Positions 46,082 to 54,916 are shown, counted from the stretch's first letter. The stretch is DNA of 64,000 bases from an uncultured Shimia sp. (GCF_947493595.1 NZ_CANLRL010000005.1:124001-188000); one strand, 5' to 3'. Translations and numbers: made by a program. Notes: a model not told the origin generated them from the letters alone.

Positions 46082-47152
46082 TCAGGCGGACATGACACCG
46101 GACGGGAGCGCCTCAAGCGCGGTCCCGTCTGGCCCCGTGAGAGTCAACATTTTGGTCGTCTCCGCGCGCCCTCTCAGCGTAGCCTCCTCGACCACATCAA
46201 TTCCCATCCCCATAGGCATTGTGATGCCACGCGCGGTCTCCGCATCCAAAATCACCGACAAATCGTGACGTTTGCAGGCCTCCTGCATCCGCTTGGCTTT
46301 GTTGATTGTGTCACCGATGTAGACCACTTGGCGCTTTTCCCAGCCACATTCCCCGACAGCCACAGGACCGCCTGCGATCCCCAAGCGCAGCGTTGGTGCC
46401 ACACCGTACTTTCTTAGGTAATGTGCCTGACGGACAGACAGGATCTGAAAGATCTCATCAATACAGTTTAGCAATCTCATATTGCCGTCCGGTCCACGGT
46501 CCAGCCAACTCATGATGATTTCGTCACCAACGTAGTTGTGAATGACGCCTCGGTGTTTCTTGATTGCCGGATCAATATCCAGAAAGACACCCGTGATAAG
46601 TTCGAGCGCCTTTTGATCCCCTAGCTGTTCAGTAAGCGCGGTTGAGTCTTTCAGATCGGCCAACACAAAAATCCGGCGTTCTTCTGTTGGTCGCGCATAC
46701 CGGCCCAACAGGAAATAGGTCAGCGTGCGCCCGCCAATCAATCGCCGTGCCTGCAACATGACCTGAATAACCACACCGGCCCCCAGAGCAAACAGGAAAT
46801 CCGGCGCAAACCCGTTTTGGATCCACTGCACGTAGATTTCCTTGTCGGCGATCAACACAAGGTGCGATCCCGCCAAAGCGACATAAATAATCAGACAGGT
46901 AATGATCACGCGCAACGCCACACCGCGACGAAATTTCACGCTGCGTTGCCACCGGCCAATGGCGCTGTTGCTGATCCAAACTTCAAGCACCACAGCCACC
47001 GACGCAACCACCATGCCACGGATCGCGCCACGAATGGGCGCTTTGAGCCCCCAATTTCGGTCCAGAATTTCATTCATCATGAGGCCGTAGAGCGCCCCAA
47101 TAATGGCGCCTGCAACCAACACAAACACAAACGAACCAAAGGTGCGCTTCAT
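46082..47152 (-). CDS. Membrane-bound class III adenylate/guanylate cyclase
   Basis: A 356-residue protein. The N-terminal 150 residues have about four membrane helices (FGSFVFVLVAGAIIGALYGLMM, VVASVAVVLEVWI, VALRVIITCLIIYVALAG, DFLFALGAGVVIQVMLQA). The C-terminal class III cyclase domain starts near RRIFVLADLKDSTALTEQLG with the first metal Asp; HNYVGDEIIMSW gives the second. RLGIAGGPVAVGECG and YIGDTINKAKRMQE include the conserved Asn and Arg for the transition state. It may make cAMP. It is convergent with the helicase. Confidence 0.85.
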   Translation of the reverse strand: MKRTFGSFVFVLVAGAIIGALYGLMMNEILDRNWGLKAPIRGAIRGMVVASVAVVLEVWISNSAIGRWQRSVKFRRGVALRVIITCLIIYVALAGSHLVLIADKEIYVQWIQNGFAPDFLFALGAGVVIQVMLQARRLIGGRTLTYFLLGRYARPTEERRIFVLADLKDSTALTEQLGDQKALELITGVFLDIDPAIKKHRGVIHNYVGDEIIMSWLDRGPDGNMRLLNCIDEIFQILSVRQAHYLRKYGVAPTLRLGIAGGPVAVGECGWEKRQVVYIGDTINKAKRMQEACKRHDLSVILDAETARGITMPMGMGIDVVEEATLRGRAETTKMLTLTGPDGTALEALPSGVMSA

Positions 47153-47235
47153 TTCAAATCCTGTCTTGCTCTTTTGCGAGCCTTTGCTCGATGGTTACAC
47201 GCATGTAAGCACATATTCCGTCGCGACAACAAAAG

Positions 47236-47263
47236 AGAAACCCCCATGGCCAAGCCATGGGGG
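47236..47263 (-). terminator. Rho-independent terminator of rpsU
   Basis: A perfect 10-bp stem CCCCCATGGC/GCCATGGGGG with loop CAA, followed on the minus strand by TTTCTCTTTTG. It starts about 37 bases after the rpsU stop. Confidence 0.9.
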
Positions 47264-47299
47264 TGTCAATTCTTGTGTCCAAAGCTGGAAAAGATGTGC

Positions 47300-47506
47300 T
47301 TAGAGCATACCTTCGCGCTGTGCTTTCTTACGTGCCAGTTTACGGGCACGGCGGATCGCTTCAGCTTTTTCGCGTGCTTTTTTCTCGGACGGCTTCTCGA
47401 AATGTTGCTTGAGCTTCATTTCGCGGAATACGCCTTCACGCTGCAGCTTTTTCTTCAGAGCGCGAAGCGCCTGATCGACATTGTTGTCACGAACACTAAC
47501 CTGCAT
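47300..47506 (-). CDS. rpsU: 30S ribosomal protein S21
   Basis: A 68-residue bS21: [43 protein letters not shown] is the conserved core, with a basic C-terminal helix rich in Ala, Arg and Lys. It helps mRNA engagement by the 30S subunit. Length and start match alphaproteobacterial S21. AGAAAGG precedes the start. Confidence 0.97.
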   Translation of the reverse strand: MQVSVRDNNVDQALRALKKKLQREGVFREMKLKQHFEKPSEKKAREKAEAIRRARKLARKKAQREGML

Positions 47507-47628
47507 GTGGTTTTCACCACCTTTCTAAGTTTGAGTTGCAATGAAATTGCAGGAAGCGCGCATATAGCAACTTGCCTGCGCTTTGTCTAGTATGGCTGCA
47601 ACAGCCTCATCGCAAAGCGAGTTCCGCC

Positions 47629-48321
47629 ATGTCAGAGACAGCGCAAACCGACGTCAAATCCCTTCTTTTGGATGCCGCAGAGATGCACGTGCCCTTTGAT
47701 GGTTGGTCCGACGCAACATTTAAGGCAGCGATAGGCGACAGTGGTGTGGACCCGGTTGTGGCCAAAGCGCTCTGTCCGCGTGGTGCGGTGGATCTGGCGA
47801 TCGCCTATCATAAACGTGGTGATTCTCAGATGGTCGCAACCCTCAGTGAAGACGTACTGTCTGAGATGAAAATCCGCGAGAAAATCACTTTTGCGGTGCG
47901 CACCCGGCTGGAACTGTGCCCCGACCGTGAGATTGTACGCCGCGGTAGCACGCTCTTTGCCCTGCCCCAACATGCGGCCGCGGGCGCGCAGCTGATTTGG
48001 GGCACGGCGGACGCCATTTGGACCGCCATTGGCGATACGTCACAAGACTTCAATTGGTACTCCAAACGGGCCACGCTTTCTGCGGTCTACTCTGCAACAG
48101 TGCTGTATTGGCTGGGGGATGACAGCGACGGGCACGCGGCCACTTGGGCGTTCCTGGACAGGCGCATCGAAAACGTCATGCAGTTTGAGAAAACCAAAGC
48201 TCAAATCAACAAGAGCCCTGTTGGTAAAATGATGTCTGGCCCATTGGGCGCGCTCTCCAAATTGCGCGCGCCAACTTTCCCTGAAAATATGCCGGGCCAT
48301 TGGGGGCAGACAGGCAACTAA
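47629..48321 (+). CDS. COQ9 family protein (ubiquinone biosynthesis)
   Basis: A 230-residue TetR-fold-like helical protein of the COQ9 family, which in mitochondria binds lipids and assists COQ7 in ubiquinone synthesis. Conserved blocks: LLLDAAEMHVPFDGWSDATFKAA at the N-terminus (like an HTH), GAVDLAIAYHKRGD, IREKITFAVRTRLEL, ALPQHAAAGAQLIWGTADAIWTAIGDTSQDFNWYSKRATLSAVYSATVLYWLGD. The last block with its Trp-Tyr-Lys is diagnostic. The ATG at 47629 is the family start. No other ubi genes are adjacent. Confidence 0.93.
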   Translation: MSETAQTDVKSLLLDAAEMHVPFDGWSDATFKAAIGDSGVDPVVAKALCPRGAVDLAIAYHKRGDSQMVATLSEDVLSEMKIREKITFAVRTRLELCPDREIVRRGSTLFALPQHAAAGAQLIWGTADAIWTAIGDTSQDFNWYSKRATLSAVYSATVLYWLGDDSDGHAATWAFLDRRIENVMQFEKTKAQINKSPVGKMMSGPLGALSKLRAPTFPENMPGHWGQTGN

Positions 48322-48363
48322 GCCGGCGTGCCTCTCAGCACGTGTCAGAGGCCCTAAAACACA

Positions 48364-48400
48364 AAACCCGAAAGATACCGCACTCTATCGGGTTTTATTT
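48364..48400. terminator. Bidirectional terminator between COQ9 gene and accA
   Basis: A stem AAAACCCGA/TCGGGTTTT with an 18-base loop, followed by ATTTTGG on the plus strand, lies between the two convergent genes. Confidence 0.75.
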
Positions 48401-48424
48401 TGGTACTTCGAGGAGTTGGTCGCT

Positions 48425-49387
48425 TTAGGCAGCCAACCCTTTGGAGCCAATGTCGAGAAACTTTTTGCGACGATCCGCCACAAGAACCTCTTTGGACTTG
48501 CCTTCCAGCTCACCAAGCATTGTTTCAATCGCAGAGGCAACACTTTGCATGGTCGCCTCGCGGTCACGGTGTGCGCCGCCCATTGGCTCTGCAATCACGC
48601 GATCCGCCACACCCAACTGCTCCAGATCCTGTGCTGTCACACGCAACGCTTCGGCCGCCTCGCGCATCTTGGTGCTGTCTTTCCACAGGATCGACGCGCA
48701 GCCTTCCGGGCTAATCACGGAATACACCGAATGCTCCAGCATCGCGACGCGGTTGGCGGTTGCAAAGGCCACGGCGCCACCAGAGCCACCCTCGCCGATA
48801 ATCACGGAGATCAACGGCACACCGATCTGCAGACACATCTCTGTGGAGCGCGCGATGGCTTCGGATTGGCCTCGCTCCTCGGCGCCTTTGCCGGGGTAAG
48901 CCCCAGCTGTGTCGACCAACGTCACAACCGGCAGGCCAAACTTATCCGCCATTTCCATCAAACGCACAGCTTTGCGGTAGCCTTCAGGGCGCGCCATGCC
49001 AAAGTTGTGAGAAATTCGAGATTTGGTATCGTGACCTTTCTCCTGGCCAATCACCACAACTGGTTGATCTTTGAAACGCGCCAAACCGCCCATGACGGCA
49101 AGGTCATCAGCAAAGTTTCGGTCCCCAGCCAACGGCGTGTAATCTGTGAACAGCTCATTGAGATAGTCCCGGCAATGCGGGCGCTCCGGATGACGCGCCA
49201 CCTGGCATTTGCGCCAAGGGGTCAGGTCTTTGTAGAGCTCTTCGAGCAGTTCCGCCGCCTTGCGATCCAGTGCCTCGGCTTCATCTTTGACATCCATCTC
49301 TTCATTCTGCTGCGCAAGCGCCCGCAGTTCTTCGGCTTTGCCCTCAATCTCTGCGAGCGGTTTTTCGAAGTCGAGATAGTTGGTCAT
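48425..49387 (-). CDS. accA: Acetyl-CoA carboxylase carboxyltransferase subunit alpha
   Basis: A 320-residue subunit that, with AccD, transfers CO2 from carboxybiotin to acetyl-CoA, committing carbon to fatty acids. It begins [19 protein letters not shown] and carries [22 protein letters not shown], the [20 protein letters not shown] block, [36 protein letters not shown] (oxyanion hole), and [12 protein letters not shown]. The ATG at 49387 is chosen; the frame is open to 49474. Confidence 0.97.
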   Translation of the reverse strand: MTNYLDFEKPLAEIEGKAEELRALAQQNEEMDVKDEAEALDRKAAELLEELYKDLTPWRKCQVARHPERPHCRDYLNELFTDYTPLAGDRNFADDLAVMGGLARFKDQPVVVIGQEKGHDTKSRISHNFGMARPEGYRKAVRLMEMADKFGLPVVTLVDTAGAYPGKGAEERGQSEAIARSTEMCLQIGVPLISVIIGEGGSGGAVAFATANRVAMLEHSVYSVISPEGCASILWKDSTKMREAAEALRVTAQDLEQLGVADRVIAEPMGGAHRDREATMQSVASAIETMLGELEGKSKEVLVADRRKKFLDIGSKGLAA

Positions 49388-49495
49388 TGTGCACTCCACA
49401 CACTGGTTTCTTGACAAGGCTATATGACGGTGACTTCGGGTAATTGCAACGGGAAGCGCACTTACCCCTGCCACATCAGCCCATGAAACCTGTTT

Positions 49496-50107
49496 CTAGC
49501 CAGCTGATACCATCGGAGCGACCACCGGATAAAGAGACAAGACAAGCAATCCCGCCATGGTCCAGTTGAACGCGGTCAAACGTGCCGGGGAGGTCAGCAA
49601 GCGTCGCATTTGCTGTCCCAGTACCGTCCAGCTTGAGACACACGGCAGGTTCACAGCCCCAAAGGCGGCAGACACCAAAAGTACAGCAGTCAGGGACCGG
49701 TCGGGCGCATAGAGCGTGACAGCGGTAAGCGCCATGGTCCAGGCCTTTGGATTAACCCACTGAAAAGCTGCGGCCTGCAGGAAAGTCATGGGCGTACCGC
49801 CGGTTCCCTCCCCTTCATCAGGCGCGCCAGCGTTCGCAACCTTCCAAGCCAGCCAGAGCAAGTAGGTAACGGACGCAACCGCCAAAACAGTGTGCGCAAT
49901 TGGGTATCGGTCAAACACCTGCATCAGCCCGACACCCACCAGGGCCACCATGACCACAAATCCAATCCCCACGCCAAGCATGTGCGGAATGGTGCGGGCA
50001 AACCCAAAGTTGGCCCCAGAGGCCATGAGCATGAGGTTGTTGGGCCCCGGGGTGATCGAGGACACAAAGGCAAACAGAAGAAGAGCGGTCAGGATATCGT
50101 AAGTCAT
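49496..50107 (-). CDS. LysE family amino-acid exporter
   Basis: A 203-residue six-helix exporter. FVSSITPGPNNLMLMASGANFGFARTIPHMLGVGIGFV is the N-terminal family signature, and AFQWVNPKAWTMALTAV the central loop with the conserved Pro-Lys. It is divergent from an Lrp/AsnC gene, 72 bases apart; in LysE systems an Lrp- or LysR-type regulator controls export in response to amino-acid pools, so the two probably form a pair. The substrate is unknown. Confidence 0.88.
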   Translation of the reverse strand: MTYDILTALLLFAFVSSITPGPNNLMLMASGANFGFARTIPHMLGVGIGFVVMVALVGVGLMQVFDRYPIAHTVLAVASVTYLLWLAWKVANAGAPDEGEGTGGTPMTFLQAAAFQWVNPKAWTMALTAVTLYAPDRSLTAVLLVSAAFGAVNLPCVSSWTVLGQQMRRLLTSPARLTAFNWTMAGLLVLSLYPVVAPMVSAG

Positions 50108-50179
50108 GGAGTAAGCGTGACGCAAAGCCCGCGCATTTGAGTTGCGTTTTTGTGCGCAAATCAGATAATTTCACAACTT

Positions 50180-50632
50180 ATGACGACACTCGATCAAATT
50201 GACGAACATATATTGCGCGAACTCTCCAAGGATGGGCGCATGAGCAACCTGGCTTTGGCTGAGAATGTGGGTCTGTCTCCTTCTGCCTGCTTGCGGCGGG
50301 TCGCAGCGCTGGAGAGGATCGGGATCATCACTGGCTATCGCGCCGTGCTCGACCGGGCGGCCTTGGGGACAGGGTTTGTCGCCTACATCACGGTTGGATT
50401 AAACAAGCACACCAAGGACTCGCAGCTGGCATTTGAGCGGGCGATGGCGTTGGCACCGGAGGTGCGGGAGTGTCACAACATCACCGGACAGGTGGAATAC
50501 CTGTTGCGCGTCGAGGCGGCGGATTTGCCGTCTTATAAGCGCTTCCATACGGAGGTTTTGGGCACGGTCGAACAGGTACATTCGATCACCAGCTATGTGG
50601 TGATGGGCTCGCCAAAAGACGAACGGGCATAG
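50180..50632 (+). CDS. Lrp/AsnC family regulator, probable regulator of the divergent exporter
   Basis: A 150-residue regulator. LDQIDEHILRELSKDGRMSNLALAENVGLSPSACLRRVAALERIGIITGYRAVLD is the HTH module; FVAYITVGLNKHTKDSQLAFERAM and CHNITGQVEYLLRVEAADLPSYKRF form the effector-binding RAM domain. Divergent from a LysE exporter. The ATG at 50180 is chosen over 50150 on family length. A stem-loop shared with mclA follows. Confidence 0.9.
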   Translation: MTTLDQIDEHILRELSKDGRMSNLALAENVGLSPSACLRRVAALERIGIITGYRAVLDRAALGTGFVAYITVGLNKHTKDSQLAFERAMALAPEVRECHNITGQVEYLLRVEAADLPSYKRFHTEVLGTVEQVHSITSYVVMGSPKDERA

Positions 50633-50648
50633 CCACTTGCTGGAGAGA

Positions 50649-50682
50649 AAAACGCCCACGGCTCTAAAGCCACAGGCGTTTT
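50649..50682. terminator. Bidirectional stem-loop between Lrp gene and mclA
   Basis: An interrupted stem AAAACGCC...GGCT / AGCC...GGCGTTTT sits between the convergent stops at 50632 and 50707. It has A and T flanks on either side and can terminate both transcripts. Confidence 0.7.
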
Positions 50683-50706
50683 CAAAGCTTTATCAGCATC
50701 TAACTG

Positions 50707-51666
50707 TTAGCTGGCTGCAATCAGCTCCGCTTGCGCCACAATCACTTCTGCTTGTTTGATAGACGCAATATCGACCAAGCGGCCTTTGTAAACGGTGGCA
50801 CCTTCTCCGTTGGCTTTGGCTTGCTCCATCGCTGCGAGAATTTCGCGGGCTTCAGCGACCGCCTCCTCAGATGGTGTGAACACGTCGTTAGCAAGGCCAA
50901 TCTGTTTTGGGTGGATCGCCCATTTGCCTACCATGCCCAATGTTGCAGAACGTTTGGCCTGTGCGATGTAGCCTTCATCGTCAGAGAAGTCGCCGAAGGG
51001 GCCGTCCACTGGCAGAACACCGTGGGTGCGGCAGGCAGCCACAATCGCGGCCTGCGCCCAGTGCCATGGGTCGGACCAGTGTTTCTGACCTTCATGCAAC
51101 ATGTAGTAGTTTTCCTGCGTACCACCAATACCTGTGGTCTGCATACCCATGGAGGCGGCGAAGTCGGCGGCGCCGAGGGACATGGCTTCGAGACGGGGTG
51201 AGGCGGCGGCGATGGCTTCTACGTGGGCGATGCCGGCGGCCGATTCGATGATAACTTCAAAAGCAATGCGCTTTTTGCGGCCTTTGGCGGCTTCAATCGC
51301 GGTGACCAGAGCATCCACAGCATAGATGTCTTCGGCGCAGCCGACCTTTGGGATCATGATTTGATCAAGACGCTCACCGGCCTGTTCCAGCAGGTCAACC
51401 ACGTCGCGGTACCAGTACGGCGTGTCCAGACTGTTGATGCGCACGGACAGAGTCTTTTTGCCCCAATCAATTGAATTGATTGCTTCAATTGCGTTGGCAC
51501 GCGCCATGTCCTTGTCCGACGGGGCCACGGAATCTTCCAGATCAATGTTGATCACATCCGCCGCGGAGGCCGCCATTTTGGCAAACAGCTTGGTGTTGGA
51601 CGCCGGGCCAAACAGCTGGCAGCGGTTGGGACGGGCGGGGGCGGCAGGCTGAAGTCGGAAGCTCAT
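50707..51666 (-). CDS. mcl1: L-malyl-CoA/beta-methylmalyl-CoA lyase
   Basis: A 319-residue CitE-fold lyase. It cleaves beta-methylmalyl-CoA to glyoxylate and propionyl-CoA, and malyl-CoA to glyoxylate and acetyl-CoA, in the ethylmalonyl-CoA pathway used by Rhodobacterales instead of isocitrate lyase. SFRLQPAAPARPNRCQLFGPAS at the N-terminus is typical of Mcl1. ADVINIDLEDSVAPSDK has the Mg-binding Asp/Glu, MIPKVGCAEDI follows, AFEVIIESAAGI has the second metal Glu, and MSLGAADFAASMGMQ and KWAIHPKQIGLAN close the barrel. It is alone and divergent from the dgcN cluster. Confidence 0.93.
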   Translation of the reverse strand: MSFRLQPAAPARPNRCQLFGPASNTKLFAKMAASAADVINIDLEDSVAPSDKDMARANAIEAINSIDWGKKTLSVRINSLDTPYWYRDVVDLLEQAGERLDQIMIPKVGCAEDIYAVDALVTAIEAAKGRKKRIAFEVIIESAAGIAHVEAIAAASPRLEAMSLGAADFAASMGMQTTGIGGTQENYYMLHEGQKHWSDPWHWAQAAIVAACRTHGVLPVDGPFGDFSDDEGYIAQAKRSATLGMVGKWAIHPKQIGLANDVFTPSEEAVAEAREILAAMEQAKANGEGATVYKGRLVDIASIKQAEVIVAQAELIAAS

Positions 51667-52002
51667 GACGTCACTCTCTAGGTAAGGATATTACGTTTTT
51701 CTGGCGCTGATTGTTAGGAAGTTGCGCACTTAACCGCAAGTAAATTGTGCGCGCGCGGCATTAATTTCGCTGCGTCGCGGCGCAAAAGTGGGATTTGGCA
51801 CGTCGGTATTGTGTCGGTATCGCGGCTGCATCACGGAGGTGCGAATTTTTCGCGGCTGCAGCAAAGTTCTTTCGTTAACTCGAGTCGATTTCGAAGAAAT
51901 TTGCAAAGCAACACTGCATGACAGCAACATTTGAGAACCTGCCCCGATGCCCAGCGCATAAACTTTGTCCGTTAACTGGGGATGATACAAAAAGGACGCG
52001 TG
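51667..52002. promoter_or_regulatory. Divergent regulatory region between mcl1 and dgcN
   Basis: A 336-base gap without a gene. It contains three motifs. GTCGGTAT occurs twice, at 51802-51809 and 51813-51820 (11-base period). CGCGGCTGCA occurs twice, at 51821-51830 and 51851-51860 (exactly 30 bases apart, about three helical turns). A TTTGCAAA palindrome lies at 51900-51907, the half-site known for ScfR-type (PccR/RamB) regulators of acyl-CoA genes. AAAGGA at 51991-51996 serves dgcN. Confidence 0.5.
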
Positions 52003-53004
52003 ATGATCGAAACTCCATACCTTCTGTTCTTGGGTGATGCACCGGACCAACTGGCCGCCAAAGTGGCGCAGGGCATCAAGGACTGGCGTCCAGAGAATGC
52101 CGTGGGTCAATTCCGCATGGAGGGCTGCAAGGCCGACATGGGGCTGACCGACATGAGCCTGGTGGAAGCTCGGGAAGCCGGTGCCAAGACACTGGTGATT
52201 GGCGTGGCCAACCGTGGCGGCGTGATTTCCCAGGAGTGGAAAAAGGTGCTGGTGATGGCACTGGAAGAGGGCTTTGATCTGGCCTCCGGCTTGCACAACC
52301 TGCTGTGTGACGAACCGGACCTGATCGCCGTGGCCGAAGCCACCGGCCAGAAACTGCACGATGTGCGGGTACCTGAAGTGGAATACCCGATTGCCAACGG
52401 CAAAAAGCGCAGCGGTAAGCGGGTGCTGGCCGTCGGCACAGATTGCTCCGTAGGCAAGATGTACACCGCCCTCTGCATGGATGCGGAAATGCGCAAGCGC
52501 GGCATGAAGTCGACCTTCCGCGCCACCGGTCAGACCGGCATTCTGGTGACTGGCGACGGCGTACCGCTGGACGCGGTGATTGCTGACTTTATGGCTGGTT
52601 CCGTCGAGTGGCTGACACCGGACAATGATGAAGACCACTGGGACCACATCGAGGGTCAGGGCAGCCTGTTCCACGTGTCTTATTCCGGTGTGACCATGGC
52701 GCTAATCCATGGCGGTCAGCCGGACGCGCTGATCCTGGCACATGAGCCAACCCGCGACCACATGCGCGGCCTGCCAGAGTATCAGCAGCCTAGCCTGCAG
52801 GAACTGCGCGATCTGGCGCTGCCGCTGGCCAAAGTGGCCAACCCGGCCTGTCAGGTTGTGGGCGTGTCGGTGAACACCCAACACATGGCGGAAGATGAGG
52901 CAAAAGCCTATCTGGCACAGGTTGAGGCCGATATGAGCCTGCCCGCCACCGATCCGTTCCGTTTTGGCGCGAGCAAGCTGGTGGACGCGCTCGCAGCACT
53001 GTAA
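52003..53004 (+). CDS. dgcN: D-glutamate N-acetyltransferase DgcN (DUF1611 family)
   Basis: A 333-residue DUF1611 protein. It contains a Rossmann-like N-terminal domain (YLLFLGDAPDQLAAKVAQGI, ANRGGVISQEW) and a P-loop-like C-terminal domain with GKRVLAVGTDCSVGKMYTALCMDAEMRKRGM and RATGQTGILVTGDGVPLDAVIADF. DgcN acetylates D-glutamate using acetyl-CoA in the DgcN-DgcA route of marine bacteria. It precedes the enolase-superfamily gene dgcA by 122 bases on the same strand, the diagnostic pairing. ATG at 52003 (or GTG at 52000) after AAAGGA. Confidence 0.88.
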   Translation: MIETPYLLFLGDAPDQLAAKVAQGIKDWRPENAVGQFRMEGCKADMGLTDMSLVEAREAGAKTLVIGVANRGGVISQEWKKVLVMALEEGFDLASGLHNLLCDEPDLIAVAEATGQKLHDVRVPEVEYPIANGKKRSGKRVLAVGTDCSVGKMYTALCMDAEMRKRGMKSTFRATGQTGILVTGDGVPLDAVIADFMAGSVEWLTPDNDEDHWDHIEGQGSLFHVSYSGVTMALIHGGQPDALILAHEPTRDHMRGLPEYQQPSLQELRDLALPLAKVANPACQVVGVSVNTQHMAEDEAKAYLAQVEADMSLPATDPFRFGASKLVDALAAL

Positions 53005-53019
53005 AGATACGGCGACAAG

Positions 53020-53064
53020 CCGGGGGCGCTGCCCCCGGACTCCCGGGATATTTTTGGCCAAATG
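53020..53064 (+). repeat. 3'-end stem-loop element, copy C (after dgcN)
   Basis: Following the dgcN stop: CCGGGGGC-GCT-GCCCCCGG hairpin, then ACTCCCGGGATATTTTTGGCCAAAT. It shares the GGGGC...GCCCC stem and the CCCGGGATATTT core with copies A and B but lacks their second hairpin. It lies inside the dgcN-dgcA unit. Confidence 0.6.
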
Positions 53065-53126
53065 AAAGTGCGGCGCGATGCGCTGTGCACGAATATTGGC
53101 CGCAAGACGCTTTGAAAGGCCTCCAC

Positions 53127-54089
53127 ATGCAAATTTCCGTCACCCCTGATGTGTTCAAGCTGGCGCAGGTGTTCACCATTTCCCGTGGCTCGCGCACCGA
53201 AGCCAAGGTTCTGACCGTGAAGGTTGAAGAAGACGGATATGTTGGCTGGGGCGAATGTGTGCCCTATGCGCGCTATGGCGAGACATTGGAGAATGTCACA
53301 CAGCTGATTGAAAGCGTGAAAGGCCCGGTGACCCGTGAGGGTCTGTATACCCTGCCTGCGGGCGCGGCGCGCAATGCGCTGGACTGTGCGCTGTGGGATC
53401 TGGAATGCAAGAAGGCCGGAAAACGCGCCTGGGAATTGGCTGGCTTGCCGAAGCCAGGACCGGAGATCACCGCCTATACGCTGTCTTTGGCGGAACCGGC
53501 AGAGATGCAGGCGCAGGCCGCCAAAAACGCACACCGGCCATTGTTGAAAATCAAACTGGGCACGCCGGACGACATGGCGCGTCTGGAAGCGGTGCGCGCC
53601 GGTGCGCCAAAATCCACCATCATTGTTGACGCCAATGAAGGCTGGTCTGCCGAGGTCTATGCCGATCTGGCGCCGCATCTGGTGCGGCTGGGTGTGGCGC
53701 TGGTGGAGCAACCCCTGCCTGCGGGGGATGATGATGCGCTGTTAGGCATGGAGCGGCCTGTGCCGGTTTGCGCCGATGAAAGCGCACATGATTGCTCGAC
53801 GTTGTCCAAGCTCAAAGGCAAATATGATGTGGTGAACATCAAGCTCGACAAAACCGGCGGGTTGACCGAGGCGCTGCGTCTGCGTGAAGCGGCCTTGGCG
53901 GAAGGCTATAAGGTGATGGTCGGCTGCATGGTGGGCAGTTCCCTGGCGATGGCCCCGGCAACGCTGGTGGCGCAGGGGGCGATGGTCACCGATCTGGATG
54001 GTCCGCTTTTGTTGGCAGAAGACCGCGACACGCCGCTGACTTTTGACGCAGACGGAGTGCACCCGCCCAGCGCGGCGCTTTGGGGCTAA
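53127..54089 (+). CDS. dgcA: N-acetyl-D-glutamate racemase DgcA (enolase superfamily)
   Basis: A 320-residue enolase-superfamily enzyme, related to dipeptide epimerases. The capping domain spans residues 1-110 and the barrel follows. The KxK catalytic pair is LLKIKLGT, metal ligands are the Asp of IIVDANEGWS, the Glu of LVEQPLP and the Asp of VCADES, and the second catalytic Lys lies in VVNIKLDKTGG. DgcA racemises N-acetyl-D-glutamate to the L form. ATG at 53127 is the family start; 53085 is an alternative. The next gene starts four bases after its stop. Confidence 0.87.
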   Translation: MQISVTPDVFKLAQVFTISRGSRTEAKVLTVKVEEDGYVGWGECVPYARYGETLENVTQLIESVKGPVTREGLYTLPAGAARNALDCALWDLECKKAGKRAWELAGLPKPGPEITAYTLSLAEPAEMQAQAAKNAHRPLLKIKLGTPDDMARLEAVRAGAPKSTIIVDANEGWSAEVYADLAPHLVRLGVALVEQPLPAGDDDALLGMERPVPVCADESAHDCSTLSKLKGKYDVVNIKLDKTGGLTEALRLREAALAEGYKVMVGCMVGSSLAMAPATLVAQGAMVTDLDGPLLLAEDRDTPLTFDADGVHPPSAALWG

Positions 54090-54092
54090 GTC

Positions 54093-54845
54093 ATGGCGGA
54101 CCGGTGGGCGGTGATTTCCGACGTCCATGGCAATGTGGACGCTTTGAAAGCGGTGTTGGCCGAGATTGACCGGCTGGGCTGTTCCCGCGTCCTGAACCTT
54201 GGCGACCATGCCAGCGGGCCTTTAGCGGCAGCGGAAACGCTGGATGTGCTTATGGCGCGGGATGACATGATTTCTGTGCGCGGCAACCATGACCGCTATC
54301 TTTTGACACCGCGAAAGACGCTGGGCCCATCGGATGCGGTGGCGGCGGCGCAGTTGACGGACGCCCACAAGGAATGGCTTGCGGCGCTACCGGCAACAGC
54401 CTTGGTGGAGGATGTCTTCCTGTGCCATGGCACACCGGAGAGTGACGAGACCTATTGGCTGTATGATGTGACGTCGCAAGGGGACTTGGTAGATCGCAGT
54501 GCACCCGCGGTGACGGAACTGGCAGCACTCGCGCCTGCAGAGGCACAGGTGCTTCTGTGCGGGCACACGCATTTGCCGCGCAATGTGCAACTGGCGACTG
54601 GTGCAGTGGTGCTCAACCCCGGCAGCGTTGGCCTGCCCGCTTATGACGACATCACACCGGTGCCACATGTGGTGCAAAGCGGCGATGCGGCGGCGCGGTT
54701 TGCGGTGATGGAGCGTGGACCACATGAGTGGAACATCTCCCTGCACCGCGCGACCTATGATGCGACCCGCATGGTGGCGCTGGCGCTGGCGCACAACCGC
54801 CCGGATTGGGCGCTTCCGTTGAAAACCGGATGGTTTGAGACCTGA
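54093..54845 (+). CDS. Metallophosphoesterase family protein
   Basis: A 250-residue YfcE/MJ0936-like phosphoesterase. The di-metal motifs are ordered as expected: VISDVHGNVDALKAVL (D-x-H), LNLGDHASG (GD), SVRGNHDRYLL (GNH-D), VFLCHGTPES, and LLCGHTHLPRN (GH-x-H). It sits between dgcA (3-base gap) and the transaminase gene, so it is probably co-transcribed with the D-amino-acid genes. The substrate is unknown; a role in that pathway is only contextual. Confidence 0.87.
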   Translation: MADRWAVISDVHGNVDALKAVLAEIDRLGCSRVLNLGDHASGPLAAAETLDVLMARDDMISVRGNHDRYLLTPRKTLGPSDAVAAAQLTDAHKEWLAALPATALVEDVFLCHGTPESDETYWLYDVTSQGDLVDRSAPAVTELAALAPAEAQVLLCGHTHLPRNVQLATGAVVLNPGSVGLPAYDDITPVPHVVQSGDAAARFAVMERGPHEWNISLHRATYDATRMVALALAHNRPDWALPLKTGWFET

Positions 54846-54916
54846 GATTTCGAAACACGCTTGACCTGTGGTGCAGCGCACCCGACAAAGCAGCAGATTG
54901 CTAGGAGAGACACACG

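Noticed and set aside
48416..49414. A 332-codon open frame on the plus strand opposite accA
   Set aside because: Antisense to AccA with its oxyanion and CoA motifs intact; no start signal and no domain.
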